A DNA stretch of 64,000 bases from Aphrophora alni (GCA_963513935.1 OY740773.1:98875291-98939290), one strand, 5' to 3'; counted from the first letter of the stretch, positions 32,510 to 43,433 are shown. The notes: generated by a model from the sequence alone, not told the origin. A program made the numbers and translations.

Positions 32510-32930
32510 GTATTTCTATGAAGGCAACGAAAAGGCGGGTAACGGCTAAACAAGAAATCCTTCATTGATCCAGAACCCGTATGCGGATTATCTAAAGCAA
32601 AAGATAGTCTAAAAGTATAGCTAAACTTAGAAATTAAGGAACGATGGACAAAATACTCCATAGGAAAACTTTACGGATCGCTGGTCCAACCAGATCTGAA
32701 ACTCTCCAAGTTCATCACTTCACAAAGTAAACGAAATCTGAGGAAAATTTTAAGCATCTTAACACCATGGGATTATCCCAAGAAAATTTGAAATGCAGAC
32801 TATGTAATCAGCACCTGGAAACTGCAGAACATATACTTCGAAAATACGAAGCGTTAGACAACTGATATTCGGCCCAGATGTGATCTTGCTAGGAAAATCC
32901 TGTCCTCAACCAAGGGTATAGAAATAAACT
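32510..32930 (+). pseudogene. LINE RNase H / C-terminal fragment, decayed
   Basis: Read across frames, the plus strand gives EGNEKAGN, then DPEPVCGLSKAKDSLK, a stop, LNLEIKERWTKYSIGKLY, SKRNLRKILSILT, a small deletion and shift, then NTMGLSQENLKCRLCNQHLE and TAEHILRKYEALDN. This is the end of a non-LTR retrotransposon RNase H domain (GNEKAD-type motif) and its Cys-His tail. The usual Asp after GNEKA is Gly, the last Cys of C-X2-C-X8-H-X4-C is Tyr, and there are stops and frameshifts. It is unlike the 13.7 kb fragment in sequence, so it derives from a different LINE. No reverse transcriptase or poly(A) is attached. Confidence 0.82.
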
Positions 32931-33120
32931 AGTCAGGAATAAGAAGTACAAAAAAGTGTCTAGGGGGTAAAACTCGCTTCTATGAATAATAATTAACCAT
33001 ATTTTGGGACCTTTACATTTTTCCAATTCTAAATCTGGGGTAGCTCTCCCTCCAGGTCTACTTTCAGCCACGAAGTTCCTTTATTAAATTATTTTTCAAG
33101 AAGGCTACCTCAATTATCAC

Positions 33121-33156
33121 CTGATAACGGAATTTGATCAATACTGTCGAAACGTC
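33121..33156 (+). other. Degenerate hammerhead-like motif (family 4)
   Basis: CTGATAACGG, about 14 bp, ACTGTCGAAACGTCGTGT. ACGG and CTGT can pair, and ACGT after GAA is palindromic and followed by C. Core G8 is A. Copies at 1406 and 37971 share AAACGTCGT; the 37971 copy also shares the downstream T-rich flank. Confidence 0.3.
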
Positions 33157-33589
33157 GTGTCTTTATTATTTTTTTCCCCACATATTTGATGGAAAATGTC
33201 TGAATTAAACCATACCACTAATTGTTACGCTTTTTTTCAACCTTAAGATTGCACTGACAGCAAACTATTTAAATTTTCTTTCTAGACTACAATTACAGCT
33301 ATCGGCGAACCTTTTCAAATGAGACTTGTATACTATAGGCTACGACCTACTTCTATTGAAACCTGTTGATAAATGGGTCATACATTGCAAGGTGCATACA
33401 ATGCAGGTCACCTTTGGGAAATCAATAAAAATAAATCTTATGTCCTTAAAAGTGATTTGAGAGAAACGACGAAATCTCTCAAAATAAACGAAACAATCAA
33501 AGGATCAAATGTTAAGATAAATATTATAAAAGACACCGTCTTAGAAAAAAAAATTAAAAAGGGTGTAAACTAGCTTAGTTCGTGTCATA

Positions 33590-33990
33590 TGACGTCCTCA
33601 TTGAAAATCGTATTTGATTAAAATCAAGTTTTTAATGACAGCTGTCAAGGTTTTTGGTTTTTTTGACAAATATTCATAACGATAATAGTTTTTATATGCG
33701 ATTTTGAACACCCATTTGGGTCATTAATCTTCACAGTTCATTAAAATTTGAACGAAATTGTGAAAGGAGATTTTGAGAAATTACAAAAGCCTCATTACAG
33801 ATATTTTTGGATTTTTTACCACTAACTCACGAACTGGTAATTTTTAGAAATGAAGACGAATATTATTTCTTTGGACTCTTTGATCAAAATAGTAATTAGC
33901 TGAATTTGAGAAAAATCATATTTGTCTTTTTCTTCTTACGAGAGTTTCCCCAAATTTTGAGTGAACAAAAATAAAAAAAACGCCTCCATA
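33590..33990 (+). repeat. Dispersed repeat family I, copy 1
   Basis: TTCATTAAAATTTGAACGAA, GGAGATTTTGAGAAATTAC, CTAACTCACGAACTGG and GCTGAATTTGAGAAAAATCA align in order with 58500-58870. They are diverged and without protein. Confidence 0.6.
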
Positions 33991-35200
33991 TGGCCAAAAT
34001 ATGCCTAAAAAACAAATTCATTAAAATCCATCAATGGGTTGTCGTGCACACACGAAAGACGGTCATCATTTCAAACATTACTTTTTTGGACTCAGGGATC
34101 TAAACAAAATACATCCGTAAAAACTTGTAAGACGTTATGGTTGCTTGGAGTCAAACTAATTAATTAATACAGGTATCACCCTGGGTTAACCAGTAAACTC
34201 GTGCATAACTATCCCATACGAGGTCTAAGTTTCCAAACACTCTAGGCAACCTCTTAATGAGGTAATGCACCAATTTGACGGCATTACACTTAATTATAAG
34301 TATTTACACTCAAACTTAACTTAAACGGGTAATAGTTACGCCTATTTGTAACGCACCCGTTTAATTATAAATGTATGATTAACGCGGAGGGACGTCATCA
34401 ACAGGCCTTCACGAGAATATCCCGAATGCCATTAACCGAAATTATTAAAAACAGGTGGTTTAAAAAACTGAATATATTGGAGAACTTGACACACGCCCAG
34501 TTCAGCTGTCGACAACACACTTAGAAGTCTATTTTATACGCCATAGGCGTTTCTGCCTTCAGCTAGGAAAGCTGACGCCCAGTACAGCAGATGATCCCGA
34601 TTACAACCAAGATTAGAGGCACTTGACTACCTCAAGAAATATACTTTGCCGGAGCTTGCTTGAATTTCTTCTCAATTCGGGTCTCACGTCAGACGGAGGC
34701 CTCTGAGACTTACCCCTCACAGAGTTTCCACAGTGGACATAGTTTGGAGCGTACAGACATAGACCACAATTATTCCGATAATAATGTGCTGTTATCGGGA
34801 GAGTCATATGTATTCCAGCTGTGACTTACCCAAGCTTGTAACCACGATACGAGGCCGGCCGAATAACTGTTCGTCAGAACTCGTTACAAACTAGATAACG
34901 ATTTGTCGACCAATCATACAACTTACCCTATATGTGAGAGAGGAAAAAGCAGATTTATATGTTTACACATTTCTTATCTTGGTCATTAAAACAAAAAATT
35001 GCTAGAAAGTTTATTACACTGTAAACATTTATGTCACCAATTTTGATGATGAAATATCAAATTGTGACGCATATTATAAGCTGTTACATTACAGCGTAAT
35101 CATTGACGGAGTTTAAAAATAATATTTCTAAATCTAAAATATATATTTCATTGGAGTTACCACACACAAATAGTTTCTTCCTTACAGTTACAAGTAACAG
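33991..35200. other. No recognisable gene
   Basis: 34370-34870 is less AT-rich than its surroundings and unique within the window. It has a 64-codon minus-strand frame with no motif. It is the best remaining place for an unrecognised single-copy exon or element, but there is no positive evidence. Confidence 0.35.
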
Positions 35201-35840
35201 AAGATTGATTATTTAATGGGGTAAGGGGTAGAATTCATTCTACAGTTTTTAACAGATTTTGACGTTTAGGATGTCTTTGGATAGGCCTCAGCCTGAAGTT
35301 GTTTCTGCCCCAATTTCAAAAAGATGGAACATAAGGGAGGAAAAGTACAAGGGATGAGAGTTTTTAACATTAACCCTAAGTTAATTTATATTGAGGAATT
35401 TATAAACATCTATAATTTAAACATCTAAAAGTCTGGCTTTATACTAAGAATTTGTTCTCATGAAAAAAAAATCACCAATCAAATATTATTAACATTATAA
35501 TATATATTGATATAAACAAAAATAATTTAAAACAAACTAAACAAAAATATTAAAGAATTGTTCCGACTATTTGTTCTTGACAAAATATGATATTTATCAG
35601 TTAGTTTTGTTTATAGATTTTGCATGGTTTTTTTTTTCCATAATCCTTTTTAAGTTTATTGTACTATTTCACATTGTACTTTTAATAGTAACAATGCCTC
35701 CAATTAGAGGGAACAGAAACTTATACAGAAACTCATTGTGTTTGTATCCAAGTCACTCTTTTTTATATAATAAAGGAACAATATTGTCCGTCTATGTGAC
35801 TTTTTTAATAATAAAGTAGTTACTTACTTTATAATCATAT

Positions 35841-35870
35841 GACGCGTTTCGGAAGTCGTTCCATCTTCAG
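35841..35870 (-). ncRNA. Hammerhead-like motif, left arm (family 5)
   Basis: On the minus strand: CTGAAGA, T, stem GGAA/TTCC with loop CGAC, GAAACGCGTC. ACGCGT is a perfect palindrome followed by C, the usual cleavage-site base. The core is complete except for the extra T after A9. Stem I pairing across the flanks is weak because the palindrome centre lies close by. Confidence 0.45.
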
Positions 35871-35886
35871 AAATTTTTGAAGATTT

Positions 35887-35916
35887 CTGAAGATGGAACG
35901 AGTTCCGAAACGCGTC
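35887..35916 (+). ncRNA. Hammerhead-like motif, right arm (family 5)
   Basis: On the plus strand: CTGAAGA, T, stem GGAA/TTCC with loop CGAG, GAAACGCGTC. It differs from the left-arm copy by one loop base, while core, stem II and the ACGCGT palindrome are identical. Confidence 0.45.
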
Positions 35917-36264
35917 ATATGATTATAAAGTAAGTAACTACTTTATTATTAAAAAAGTCACATAGACGGACAATATTGTTCCTTTATTATATTATACAGA
36001 AAGCTTGTTTATCACCGCAACTACATGAGAATTATGTGTGGACTTAACAATAAGGAAACTAACATTGATTCGTATAAACGAGCACTAAGGATGCCAGTTG
36101 AAGTTATACCATTTACAATTGGACCAATGAATGAACGCTTCAAATCAATTTACAAATGTCTAAATAAAAAATATTTATACATAAAAAATAGGTCGATTTT
36201 GAACAACGGATAACCTAGTTTGATCAAAATCGTTTCATGTGTTGATTGAATCTGTTTCATGACA

Positions 36265-37405
36265 GAGGGAAATCTTTCCAAACATTATTACATTTTTAAT
36301 TTACGCTTAACTTAACCTCAAAATAATCGTTCTTGAATGTTTCAACGTGGTTATATTAAATGTGAGATAGGTAGATAGGTCAGCTAAATGTGTAAAAACA
36401 ATTTTTCTTGTACATAATATATGTCATGTAAAATTTTTGTGATCTGTTTAAAACAAATTTTCTTGTGCAATTCATATTTTATGTCAATTAAAATATAATT
36501 TTTTTGTGATCTGCTGAAACAAAATTTCTTCTACAATTTATATTTACGTTAGGAATATTCATTAGTACTAATTTAAGAATAATATTTTAATAACTCATTG
36601 TTACATGAATAGACTCTTTTTTATTAGAATTTAGCACTTAAATAAAGTATTTCATGAAAAAATGATTTTGCCAAATATAATTTGTGGCTATTGTTATTTA
36701 AAGTATAACAGACATATTGTAAGTTTGTTATCAACATTATGTGTTGATTTATTTAGCCTAAATCTTCAGTTTTTACAAAATATTATAACGGTGTCTCATA
36801 TTAGCGCTGACTAAGCTATAGTTCAAGACAAATTGACAAAAAATTAAAATCACCTTGACGCTATTAAAAAAAATAGATTTAAATTTACGCTCGTGGCGAG
36901 TTTATGGCAGAAACTTAAACCTCTGTAATATATTTATTTATTTTCCCTTTCCTACACATAACTAATATTATTGCAACTAATGTATGCGAGGAGTTGGTGA
37001 AATGTTTTTACATTGCATATTTCTTCTTTTTTTTTTTATTCAACACATTAATCAAATCAAATAAAAGGAATTGCTCCAATTACAGCAGCTTTCTAAACAC
37101 AATTACAGTAATAAACCGCACTTGGCGTTATCTAGGCATTTTATTGTGGTTTCGTTTCCGTTTTTACACTTCCGGTACCACAATCTATCCAACAATAGAG
37201 TATTTTAATTCTTCCTGCAAATATAAAGCTTGATCTGAAAACACCCTTCATTATTTTGTTTGAATCTCGCTTGTTAATTTCCTGTTATCAAAATTGTTCA
37301 GAGTTCTCACGAAATAAATAGGTTAGGTCGTTAACCAAAGGTCGATGGCTATACAGTTGTACGAAATGTATTGACTGTCTAAATCAAACGGGGACTGAAA
37401 AAATC
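36265..37405. other. No recognisable feature
   Basis: AT-rich. Short ATATGTCATGTAAAATTTTT-type blocks recur loosely around 36410-36540. The 79-codon frame at 36994 is hydrophobic by composition only. Confidence 0.4.
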
Positions 37406-37409
37406 TCAG

Positions 37410-37680
37410 AGGTAATCTCGAGGTAGCCTAGCTGAATCTACAACTATATTACAGACGCTGGGTCTTTGCACTTAACGTCGTCGTCTCGCAGTGCCCCTCT
37501 ACGGCCGCATCACACCCAAACTGCGCGCGTAATATCGCATCTAAACAACAAAACTGTTACGTATTGTTCAGTTTGTGTTATGCTTCGTTCCATTAGGTGA
37601 CAGAGTGAACCTTTTAAACTGTAAATGTAATAATTTCATTTAATCTAAGCAATTAAAAAAATCTCTAAAGTTTTTTGTGA
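37410..37680. other. Family A scrap and a GC-richer patch
   Basis: GAGGTAGCCTAGCTGAATCT at 37421 is a piece of family A. 37470-37550 is GC-richer (CGGCCGCATCACACCCAAAC) and otherwise unassigned. Confidence 0.4.
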
Positions 37681-37695
37681 ATAAATAAATACTAC

Positions 37696-37855
37696 TTTAA
37701 TGTAATAGCAGATATTTCTTGTTGAAACTCCATATTCAAGGATAAAATAAAGCAAAAGCTTAAAGTTTCAAATATTTAATAGTATAATTATTTATTAGTA
37801 TATATTATACTATTAAATATTTGAAACTTTAAGCTTTTGCCTTATTTTATCCTTG
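37696..37855 (+). mobile_element. Tail-plus-palindrome element with 12-bp duplication (copy 2)
   Basis: AATAAATACTAC is duplicated at 37684-37695 and 37856-37867. The element is the inverse of the 19058-19242 insertion: tail with TTAATGTAATAGCAGATATT, then ATTCAAGGATAAAATAAAGC and its inverted partner ending ATTTTATCCTTG. Arms are about 55 bp around an AT loop. The hammerhead-like loop present at 19.1 kb is replaced here by AT repeats. Confidence 0.8.
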
Positions 37856-37970
37856 AATAAATACTACATTTTACTGTTAACATATTATGTAATTCAAACG
37901 AACGCTTGAAACAATCTGTGTACACTCAATAGTTTATTTCAGTGTGTAAAAAAATTATCTCTTGAAAACG

Positions 37971-38010
37971 GGTGTTGATTTATATTATCAAAACGTCGTG
38001 TATTAGTTTT
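37971..38010 (+). other. Degenerate hammerhead-like remnant (family 4)
   Basis: CTTGAAAACGGGTGTTGATT then ATCAAAACGTCGTGTATTAG resembles 33121-33156 and its flank. Core bases are lost. Confidence 0.25.
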
Positions 38011-38089
38011 ATATACACTAATGGCAAATGTCCTATTAATAATACCCTTGTGCTTGTCGAAATACCTTGTCTTTCGTAAATTTTTTATA

Positions 38090-38370
38090 AACCTAACGGA
38101 TATAAAAAATATTCCACATAAACAAATTTTTAATGACCGCCATTTTGAAACTGTTTAAATATAGTTTTGGTTTTTAGTAAACTGATAAAAATGCATACAC
38201 AAAAAGCATACGTAAAATGCACACCAAATTTGAACTCAATATCTCGATCATTTCCATGTTGTGAAATGTGTAATATAAAAAATAAAATTTACAAGAACTT
38301 CTTTCTTTATTTTAACACAAAGAAACTGCTCCTGAAGTTTGTCTTTAATTTTCAAATATATCCTGCATTT
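38090..38370. repeat. Family E-like remnant
   Basis: ACCGCCATTTTGAAACTG, TTTGAACTCAATATCTCG and TATCCTGCATTTTA recall one arm of a CAGGGTG element with a decayed end. The plus-strand 68-codon frame is incidental. Confidence 0.45.
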
Positions 38371-38379
38371 TAAGGTCTA

Positions 38380-39100
38380 TTAGTGTGAATAGTTTTGTTA
38401 TATTAAACACATCGGTAGTAATTTTGGATGATTTTTATGTACTATACATTTCAAATTTTTTACAGACGAAATTTTAAACTTGAAAAATTTCAAACAACCA
38501 CACACAAATATTTCTAATGTAAAATTATTTGAGAAAAAAACAGTCAAATTATATATTTTTTTCCCAGCTTTTTAAAGAATTCAAAGAGAACAATTTTGGT
38601 TTTATAAGAAGAACTAATAAATTTGGACGAAGTTATTTATTTGGACCGAACTAGTTGGCTCTAAAGTTTTAGGAATATTAATTAAACCTTGAACGATGTT
38701 GTAACCAAAGCCTCAGGAAATGTCCAGTGCGCAGATGTTACGACCATATGTTTTTGTTTTAAAAACAACTGATATTTAAAACTAAATATTATGTTTCTAG
38801 ATTGAGAAATATAATTCAAAACTACTTTAAGACTATTTCGCAAGATCCAATTAAAAAAGAGAAAAGTAGAGATTATTTTTTTGTTCTGTCTCAATAAAAC
38901 TGGAAATATTTCGGAGTTTTCTACGAGTGTTTTTCTTAGGATTAATTTAAAAAAAATTTTTTATAGGATTTCTATTATGAGAAATGGTTTGATAATTTTT
39001 ATTTCTCACATTTACGTAATAAGAGAAAACTGTTGAGCTGTCTATGAAATATTAGAAGGTTCTAGATTTTGGACTGTATTTTACAGCCTAAACAAGCGGA
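38380..39100. other. No recognisable feature
   Basis: AT-rich; a family C scrap (TTTTACAGCCTAAACAAG) lies at 39079-39096. Confidence 0.4.
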
Positions 39101-39109
39101 TAGACTACA

Positions 39110-40205
39110 CAGGGTGTTAGAAAAATATGGAAACGGCTGAATATTTCAAGAACTCCTTTAGATAAAAAGATATTCCATCTCTCATTTTAAAGCCCTTAAT
39201 CTGATCTATTTACAGGGTGGTACAAACGTTTAGCAGCATATACAGGATGTTCCAAAAATTAACAAAGTCTAATTTAATCAAGTTTTCTTAAATGTAACGC
39301 TATTATTATTTATACATATTCTAATAGGTAAATTTATTATACTTAACAGGAATTTTTAATGTATATAACAACCGAGTTATGGCGTTTTAAAATTCTCAAT
39401 TTTGTAAACACTAAACTAAACGTTCTCTGCAGAGCTGAGGGAATTTATTATTTGGTTATTACATTTAAAGTATGCCAAGATCTATTGGAAATTACATATC
39501 CGGTACAGGGTGTTCTAAAAAGTAATAAGAATATTTCTTAATTACACATATTATTAGTACCAAATATTACTTTAGTTTACTTTTTATTATTCAATAAATT
39601 TTAACTATTTAAGGTAACTAAACTAACATATCAAATGAAAGTCTAGGACATTTGGTTCTAATATTCTGTGTAATTAAGAAATATGTAGGCTTACTTTTTA
39701 GAACACCCTGTACCGGATATGTAATTTCCAATACATTTTGGTTTACTTTACATATTTAATAACCAAATAATTCACTCTGGCCTGCAAAGAACGTTTAATA
39801 TTGTATTTACAAAATTGCGAATTTTAAAACATTATAACTCGGTTGTTGTTAAAGATAAATTACAAATTCCTTTTAAATATCTTAATTAATTGTCCTACAA
39901 TTAAAAAACTCTACAATTTTAATTAATTGAACTTAAATTAATTGTACAATTTTAATTAATTTTACCTTAATTGTCCTACAATTTTTACGTGTTTGTTGAA
40001 TACGTAAAAATATTGTTACATTTATAAAAGTTGTGAAAAATCAAGTTTTGTTATTTTTTTTGGAACACCCTGTATATCCTACTGCAGTTTTCACCATCCT
40101 GTAGATAGGGTAGGTTAAGAGCTTTAAAATGAGAGGTCGAACACATCTTTCTATCTAAAGCAATTCTCGAAATATCAAGCCGTTTCCAATCTTCATATTT
40201 TGGCC
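39110..40205. mobile_element. ~1.1-kb concentric palindrome with nested CAGGGTG ends
   Basis: The outer left arm has CAGGGTGTTAG, GGAAACGGCTGAATATTTCA, TCTCATTTTAAAGCCCTTAA. Its inverse lies at about 40095-40200. A second pair is ACAGGATGTTCCAAAAATTA (39241) against TTGGAACACCCTGTATATCC (40059). A third is the 205-bp unit 39506-39710. Between them AACCGAGTTATGGCGTTTTA at 39369 mirrors TTTTAAAACATTATAACTCG at 39820. A diverged copy is at 25360-26170. Frames at 39359 and 40051 are by-products. Confidence 0.8.
39506..39710. mobile_element. Innermost 205-bp inverted-repeat unit
   Basis: CAGGGTGTTCTAAAAAGTAA on the left and TTACTTTTTAGAACACCCTG on the right, with AATTACACA/TGTGTAATT inside. Directly outside, CGGTA and TACCG, and further ATATC/GATAT, continue the inversion. 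The inversion therefore does not stop at the CAGGGTG ends. Confidence 0.75.
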
Positions 40206-41265
40206 ACATAACAGGAGTTTTTTTCCCACATTTTTTTTGATAGTTCAAAATTTAAGAGAAAGTATCATAAAACCAAAACACACACACAGATTATTACAAC
40301 AGATTTCAACAATCTACATAAATTTTTGTTAAAATGCAGCCTTTAAGGACCCAAACATATTGGACAATTTAACAAAACTTGAAAATTCAAATCTAAAGTT
40401 TTAGTGACATAGTAGTTCCCATTAATTCTGATAGTAACCTACAAATCAAATTTGATCAAAAATCCACTGGTTTGGCTTGTAAAGACGACAGACATCTTTA
40501 TGATCTCAGACAGAATATTTCAGTTAAAAAAAAAACATTTATTTTTGGATCCATAATTTTTATTATAGTACTACGCATAGATGAAAATTTAAAGCCATTT
40601 TCTGTTATATAATTAAAGGTACATAAAACAGTGGATTGCTAAATACAATGTCTGTCGCCTTCGGTTCGATAGATATGTACCACGCAAACTTGTTTAGTGC
40701 GGCAAAGTGTATAAGCAACAGAATGAAGGCGTTGTTTAAATAATAAACTGTAGGCGAGCAGATTATCTCGACGATATCTTAATCTCTTTCATTATAAACT
40801 GTTTTTACACTCTTCTGAAGTGATACTAAATTGGTAAATTTATTGATTCCCACATTCGTACTTATTTAGTTCAACCAATCAGGCTAGTACTGTTTTTAAA
40901 GTGCATTGTAGTTCTAATAGATCAAAACAAAAATAAAAATTTCGACCCTTGGATTTATTTTAATTATTGATTTAACAAACAGCCAATTTTTATATAACTT
41001 CATAAACAATTAAACCGATCTCAGGAAATAATTTATATAAATTAACTGACAATTTGTACTCGGTGGTTTTGGGGGTAGCTGAACAAGATTCTGATCTCAA
41101 AATGGCGGATGCCAAAATGGCCGCTGTACAGTTAAATATACCTTCGCTAACTTTAACAATAAAATATTAATGAAAAATGTCAAAATGATAAACGTACCAT
41201 GATGGTATTTAACTTGTAATTTTATCGTTGTTTATACGTTTGAGGCTTTTTTATTTTGTAAGTTA
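40206..41265. other. No recognisable gene
   Basis: AT-rich. AAAATGGCGGATGCC near 41099 is the common NNAATGGCGG block of E-like repeats. Confidence 0.4.
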
Positions 41266-41269
41266 AAAG

Positions 41270-41460
41270 CTTATTCCTTTATATTTTTGAAATATATTAG
41301 CCCGACTTTCAAAAGAGGTGGATACGGCTAGTCGTTGAATATTATACGAAAACATATTTTGAACATTTCAAAATGGCGGCAGTTTTTGATAGTTAGTGTT
41401 ATAAATTTTCCCTATGAGTCTAATAACTCATTTCAGGGACTTTTAAATACCAAAACATAA
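41270..41460 (+). repeat. Dispersed repeat family M, copy 1
   Basis: CGACTTTCAAAAGAGGTGGA, TCAAAATGGCGGCAGTTTTT and TCTAATAACTCATTTCAGGG match, inverted, 62845-63010. Confidence 0.6.
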
Positions 41461-42930
41461 CATATTCATTCACCCCCCCCCCCATACATTCATCAATTAT
41501 TTACACCCTACATTCCCGGTCACATCTAAAGCTCAATTTATGACATGCTCCTATAATTACTATGTACACATACACACAATTCCCCATATATTTATCACAT
41601 TCACTATTTTACCTTCTTTTTCACGTATTCACGTCTCATATAAAATTCATAAATTTTTATATTCTACGGAGAAAACCTAGTTTTTTCATTTTCTGAAAAC
41701 AATTTGTTTTGTGTACTCCCAACTATTTATATCATTTGATTATACAGTGTTCATAATGTACGAAATATATAAAATAATCTCTAAAACAACTGGACATTCG
41801 ACACGCACTTTAAACCCACGTTATTTTAGTTAGGGTGAACCTTTTGAGGTCGGGTTTACGGCTTTGTGTTCTACTCATAAAGACCTTTAATTCGATGTAC
41901 AACTCGACCTATGCTCTCATATAAGATTTCCTACTTACTCCTTGTGGGCCGTCCCCCTGGAAAGGTAGCGGTCCACTGAATACGTACTAAAATAGATTTT
42001 GATGTCCATTAACAATGTGCAAAGCTTTGTAGCTCTATTTGTAATGATTAAAAAAATATTAAACACCCGGGACTTATTTAACACACTGTATATTCTGTCA
42101 TAAACTTTGGAACGAAAGTTTAAGATATTTATCTAATAAATTAGTTTGGTATTACATGTCAATATCTATTTGTATTAGAATAATTAATAAAAATAAACTA
42201 AAGAAATTGCCGATATACAAACATTTTTAGCATTGAATCACTGACTGCCTAAATCATTCCATTTTGTACCCCACTCTGGGACTCCCTTTTGATTCCTAAC
42301 AGATCCCTATTATTTAAATTGTTACTGTAAATGTTTTGTTATTATTATTTTATAAACACATATCTGTATATAATGAAGTAGAATATTATAAATTTTAAAA
42401 CTTATAAATTCCATGGTTTTTCTTCACAATTATCACGCTCCAATAGAGGAATTCACTTCACACTAGGGACCTACGTTCCGCAAACAAATTAATTAAATGC
42501 ATTTCTAAAAAATATTCTCTAAAGAGTATAACTGACTCACTAAAGGTATTGTATCCAGAAACTAATGTAGACACTGAGTTAGGTCACACACTGATTGTCC
42601 CAAACAATACATTCGTTTCACATTGTTGTTCATATTCATTGCTTGGCGAACAAAACATATGACAATGAAGTTTTTATTTAATTTGCAAACAATGATTAAG
42701 ATTAAGCAAAACAATTATATTTGCGCAGCAACACGAGTTCAACGACGCAGTGCTCGACTCGTAACTCATATTTAGCAGATCTTGAAAATAAATTTTTATA
42801 GCAAAATAAGTAGATCGTGATGGGGCACGGTAGTTAGCCAGATTAAATGGTCCATGTATATCTCTTACTTTCTTAATACATGGTCTCAATACTATCGTCT
42901 GCTACGTCATAACGAGTCTTGTATTAAAAA
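41461..42930. other. Pyrimidine-rich patch, otherwise no feature
   Basis: 41473-41640 is strongly C/T-rich on the plus strand after a C run (41475-41484). The rest is AT-rich. A 71-codon minus-strand frame at 42674-42889 shows no motif. Confidence 0.4.
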
Positions 42931-42935
42931 GTCTC

Positions 42936-43433
42936 CACTCGCTTCGCTCGTGTTAGTATCTCGATCCTGAGGGGCTTCGAAAATATACAAATTGTAATGG
43001 AGGTTACGCTCGTATTGATGTTACCTAACTTACCTAACCTAACCTACCTAACCTAACCTACCTAACCTAACCTAAACTAACCTAACCTAAACTAACCTAA
43101 CTTAACCTAACCTAACCTAACCTACCCTACCTAACTTAACTTAACCTAACCTAACCTACCTAACCTAACCTAACCTAACCTAACCTATCTAACCTAACCT
43201 AACCTTACCTAACCTACCTAACCTAACCTAAAATAACCTAACCTACCGAACCTAACCTAACCTACTTAACATAACCTACCGGTTCTCGTAACTATACGAA
43301 TATCACATTTTTGGGGAATTCAGGTTTCGAAATTATATTTTTGACAATAACTTCGCTATTTGACATCATAGAGAGGTGGGGTTGGTACCATAAATCCAGA
43401 ATAGAAGTCTGCACATTTTCGTTGAATTTAATG
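42936..43433 (+). repeat. Family K copy containing a telomere-like tract
   Basis: It starts CCACTCGCTTCGCTCGTGTT, then an AATGGAGGTTACGCTCG block and the CCTAA tract (43025-43276). It continues with CTACCGGTTCTCGTAAC, TTTTTGACAATAACTTCGC and TTGGTACCATAAATCCAG, and is cut at 43434 by another element. Confidence 0.7.
43025..43276. repeat. Interstitial telomere-like (CCTAA)n tract
   Basis: About 50 pentamers of CCTAA with frequent one-base-short units (CCTA) and point changes (CTTAA, AAATAA). On the other strand this is the arthropod telomere repeat TTAGG. The degeneracy and the family K sequence on both sides indicate an internal expansion, not a chromosome end. Confidence 0.9.

Larger units (their letters stand above)
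35731..35991. mobile_element. Tail-plus-palindrome element with 10-bp duplication and two hammerhead-like motifs
   Basis: TTATACAGAA is duplicated at 35721-35730 and 35992-36001. The empty site is seen in the uninterrupted ORF copy at 16.7-16.9 kb. The insert has a single-copy tail of about 30 bp (35731-35762), then a near-perfect palindrome with arms of about 110 bp (AATAAAGGAACAATATTGTC against its inverse). Each arm contains one hammerhead-like motif. No protein is encoded. I infer a truncated, inverted terminal-repeat pair of a Penelope-like or other hammerhead-bearing retroelement. Confidence 0.75.
35693..36150 (+). pseudogene. Second copy of the 71-residue ORF, split by an insertion
   Basis: MPPIRGNRNLYR is encoded at 35693-35728. 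After the 261-bp insert the peptide resumes with LVYHRNYMRIMCGLNNKETN and SYKRALRMPVEVIPFTIG, ending near FKSI. The intact counterpart is at 16687-16902 (minus). The reading frame outside the insertion has no stop, so the insertion is the main lesion. Function unknown. Confidence 0.5.
35205..36260 (+). mobile_element. Repeat family L, copy 3, interrupted
   Basis: Opposite orientation to copy 1: TACAGTTTTTAACAGATTTT, ATGTTTAAATTATAGATG-type blocks, then the coding segment and a family-C-like end. The coding segment is cut at 35731-35991 by a palindromic insertion. It also carries an intact site equivalent to the family H target (ATGTTCCATC, inverted at 35324-35333). Confidence 0.65.

Noticed and set aside
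43025..43276. True chromosome end
   Set aside because: Units are degenerate and ordinary repeat sequence continues on both sides, so it is interstitial.
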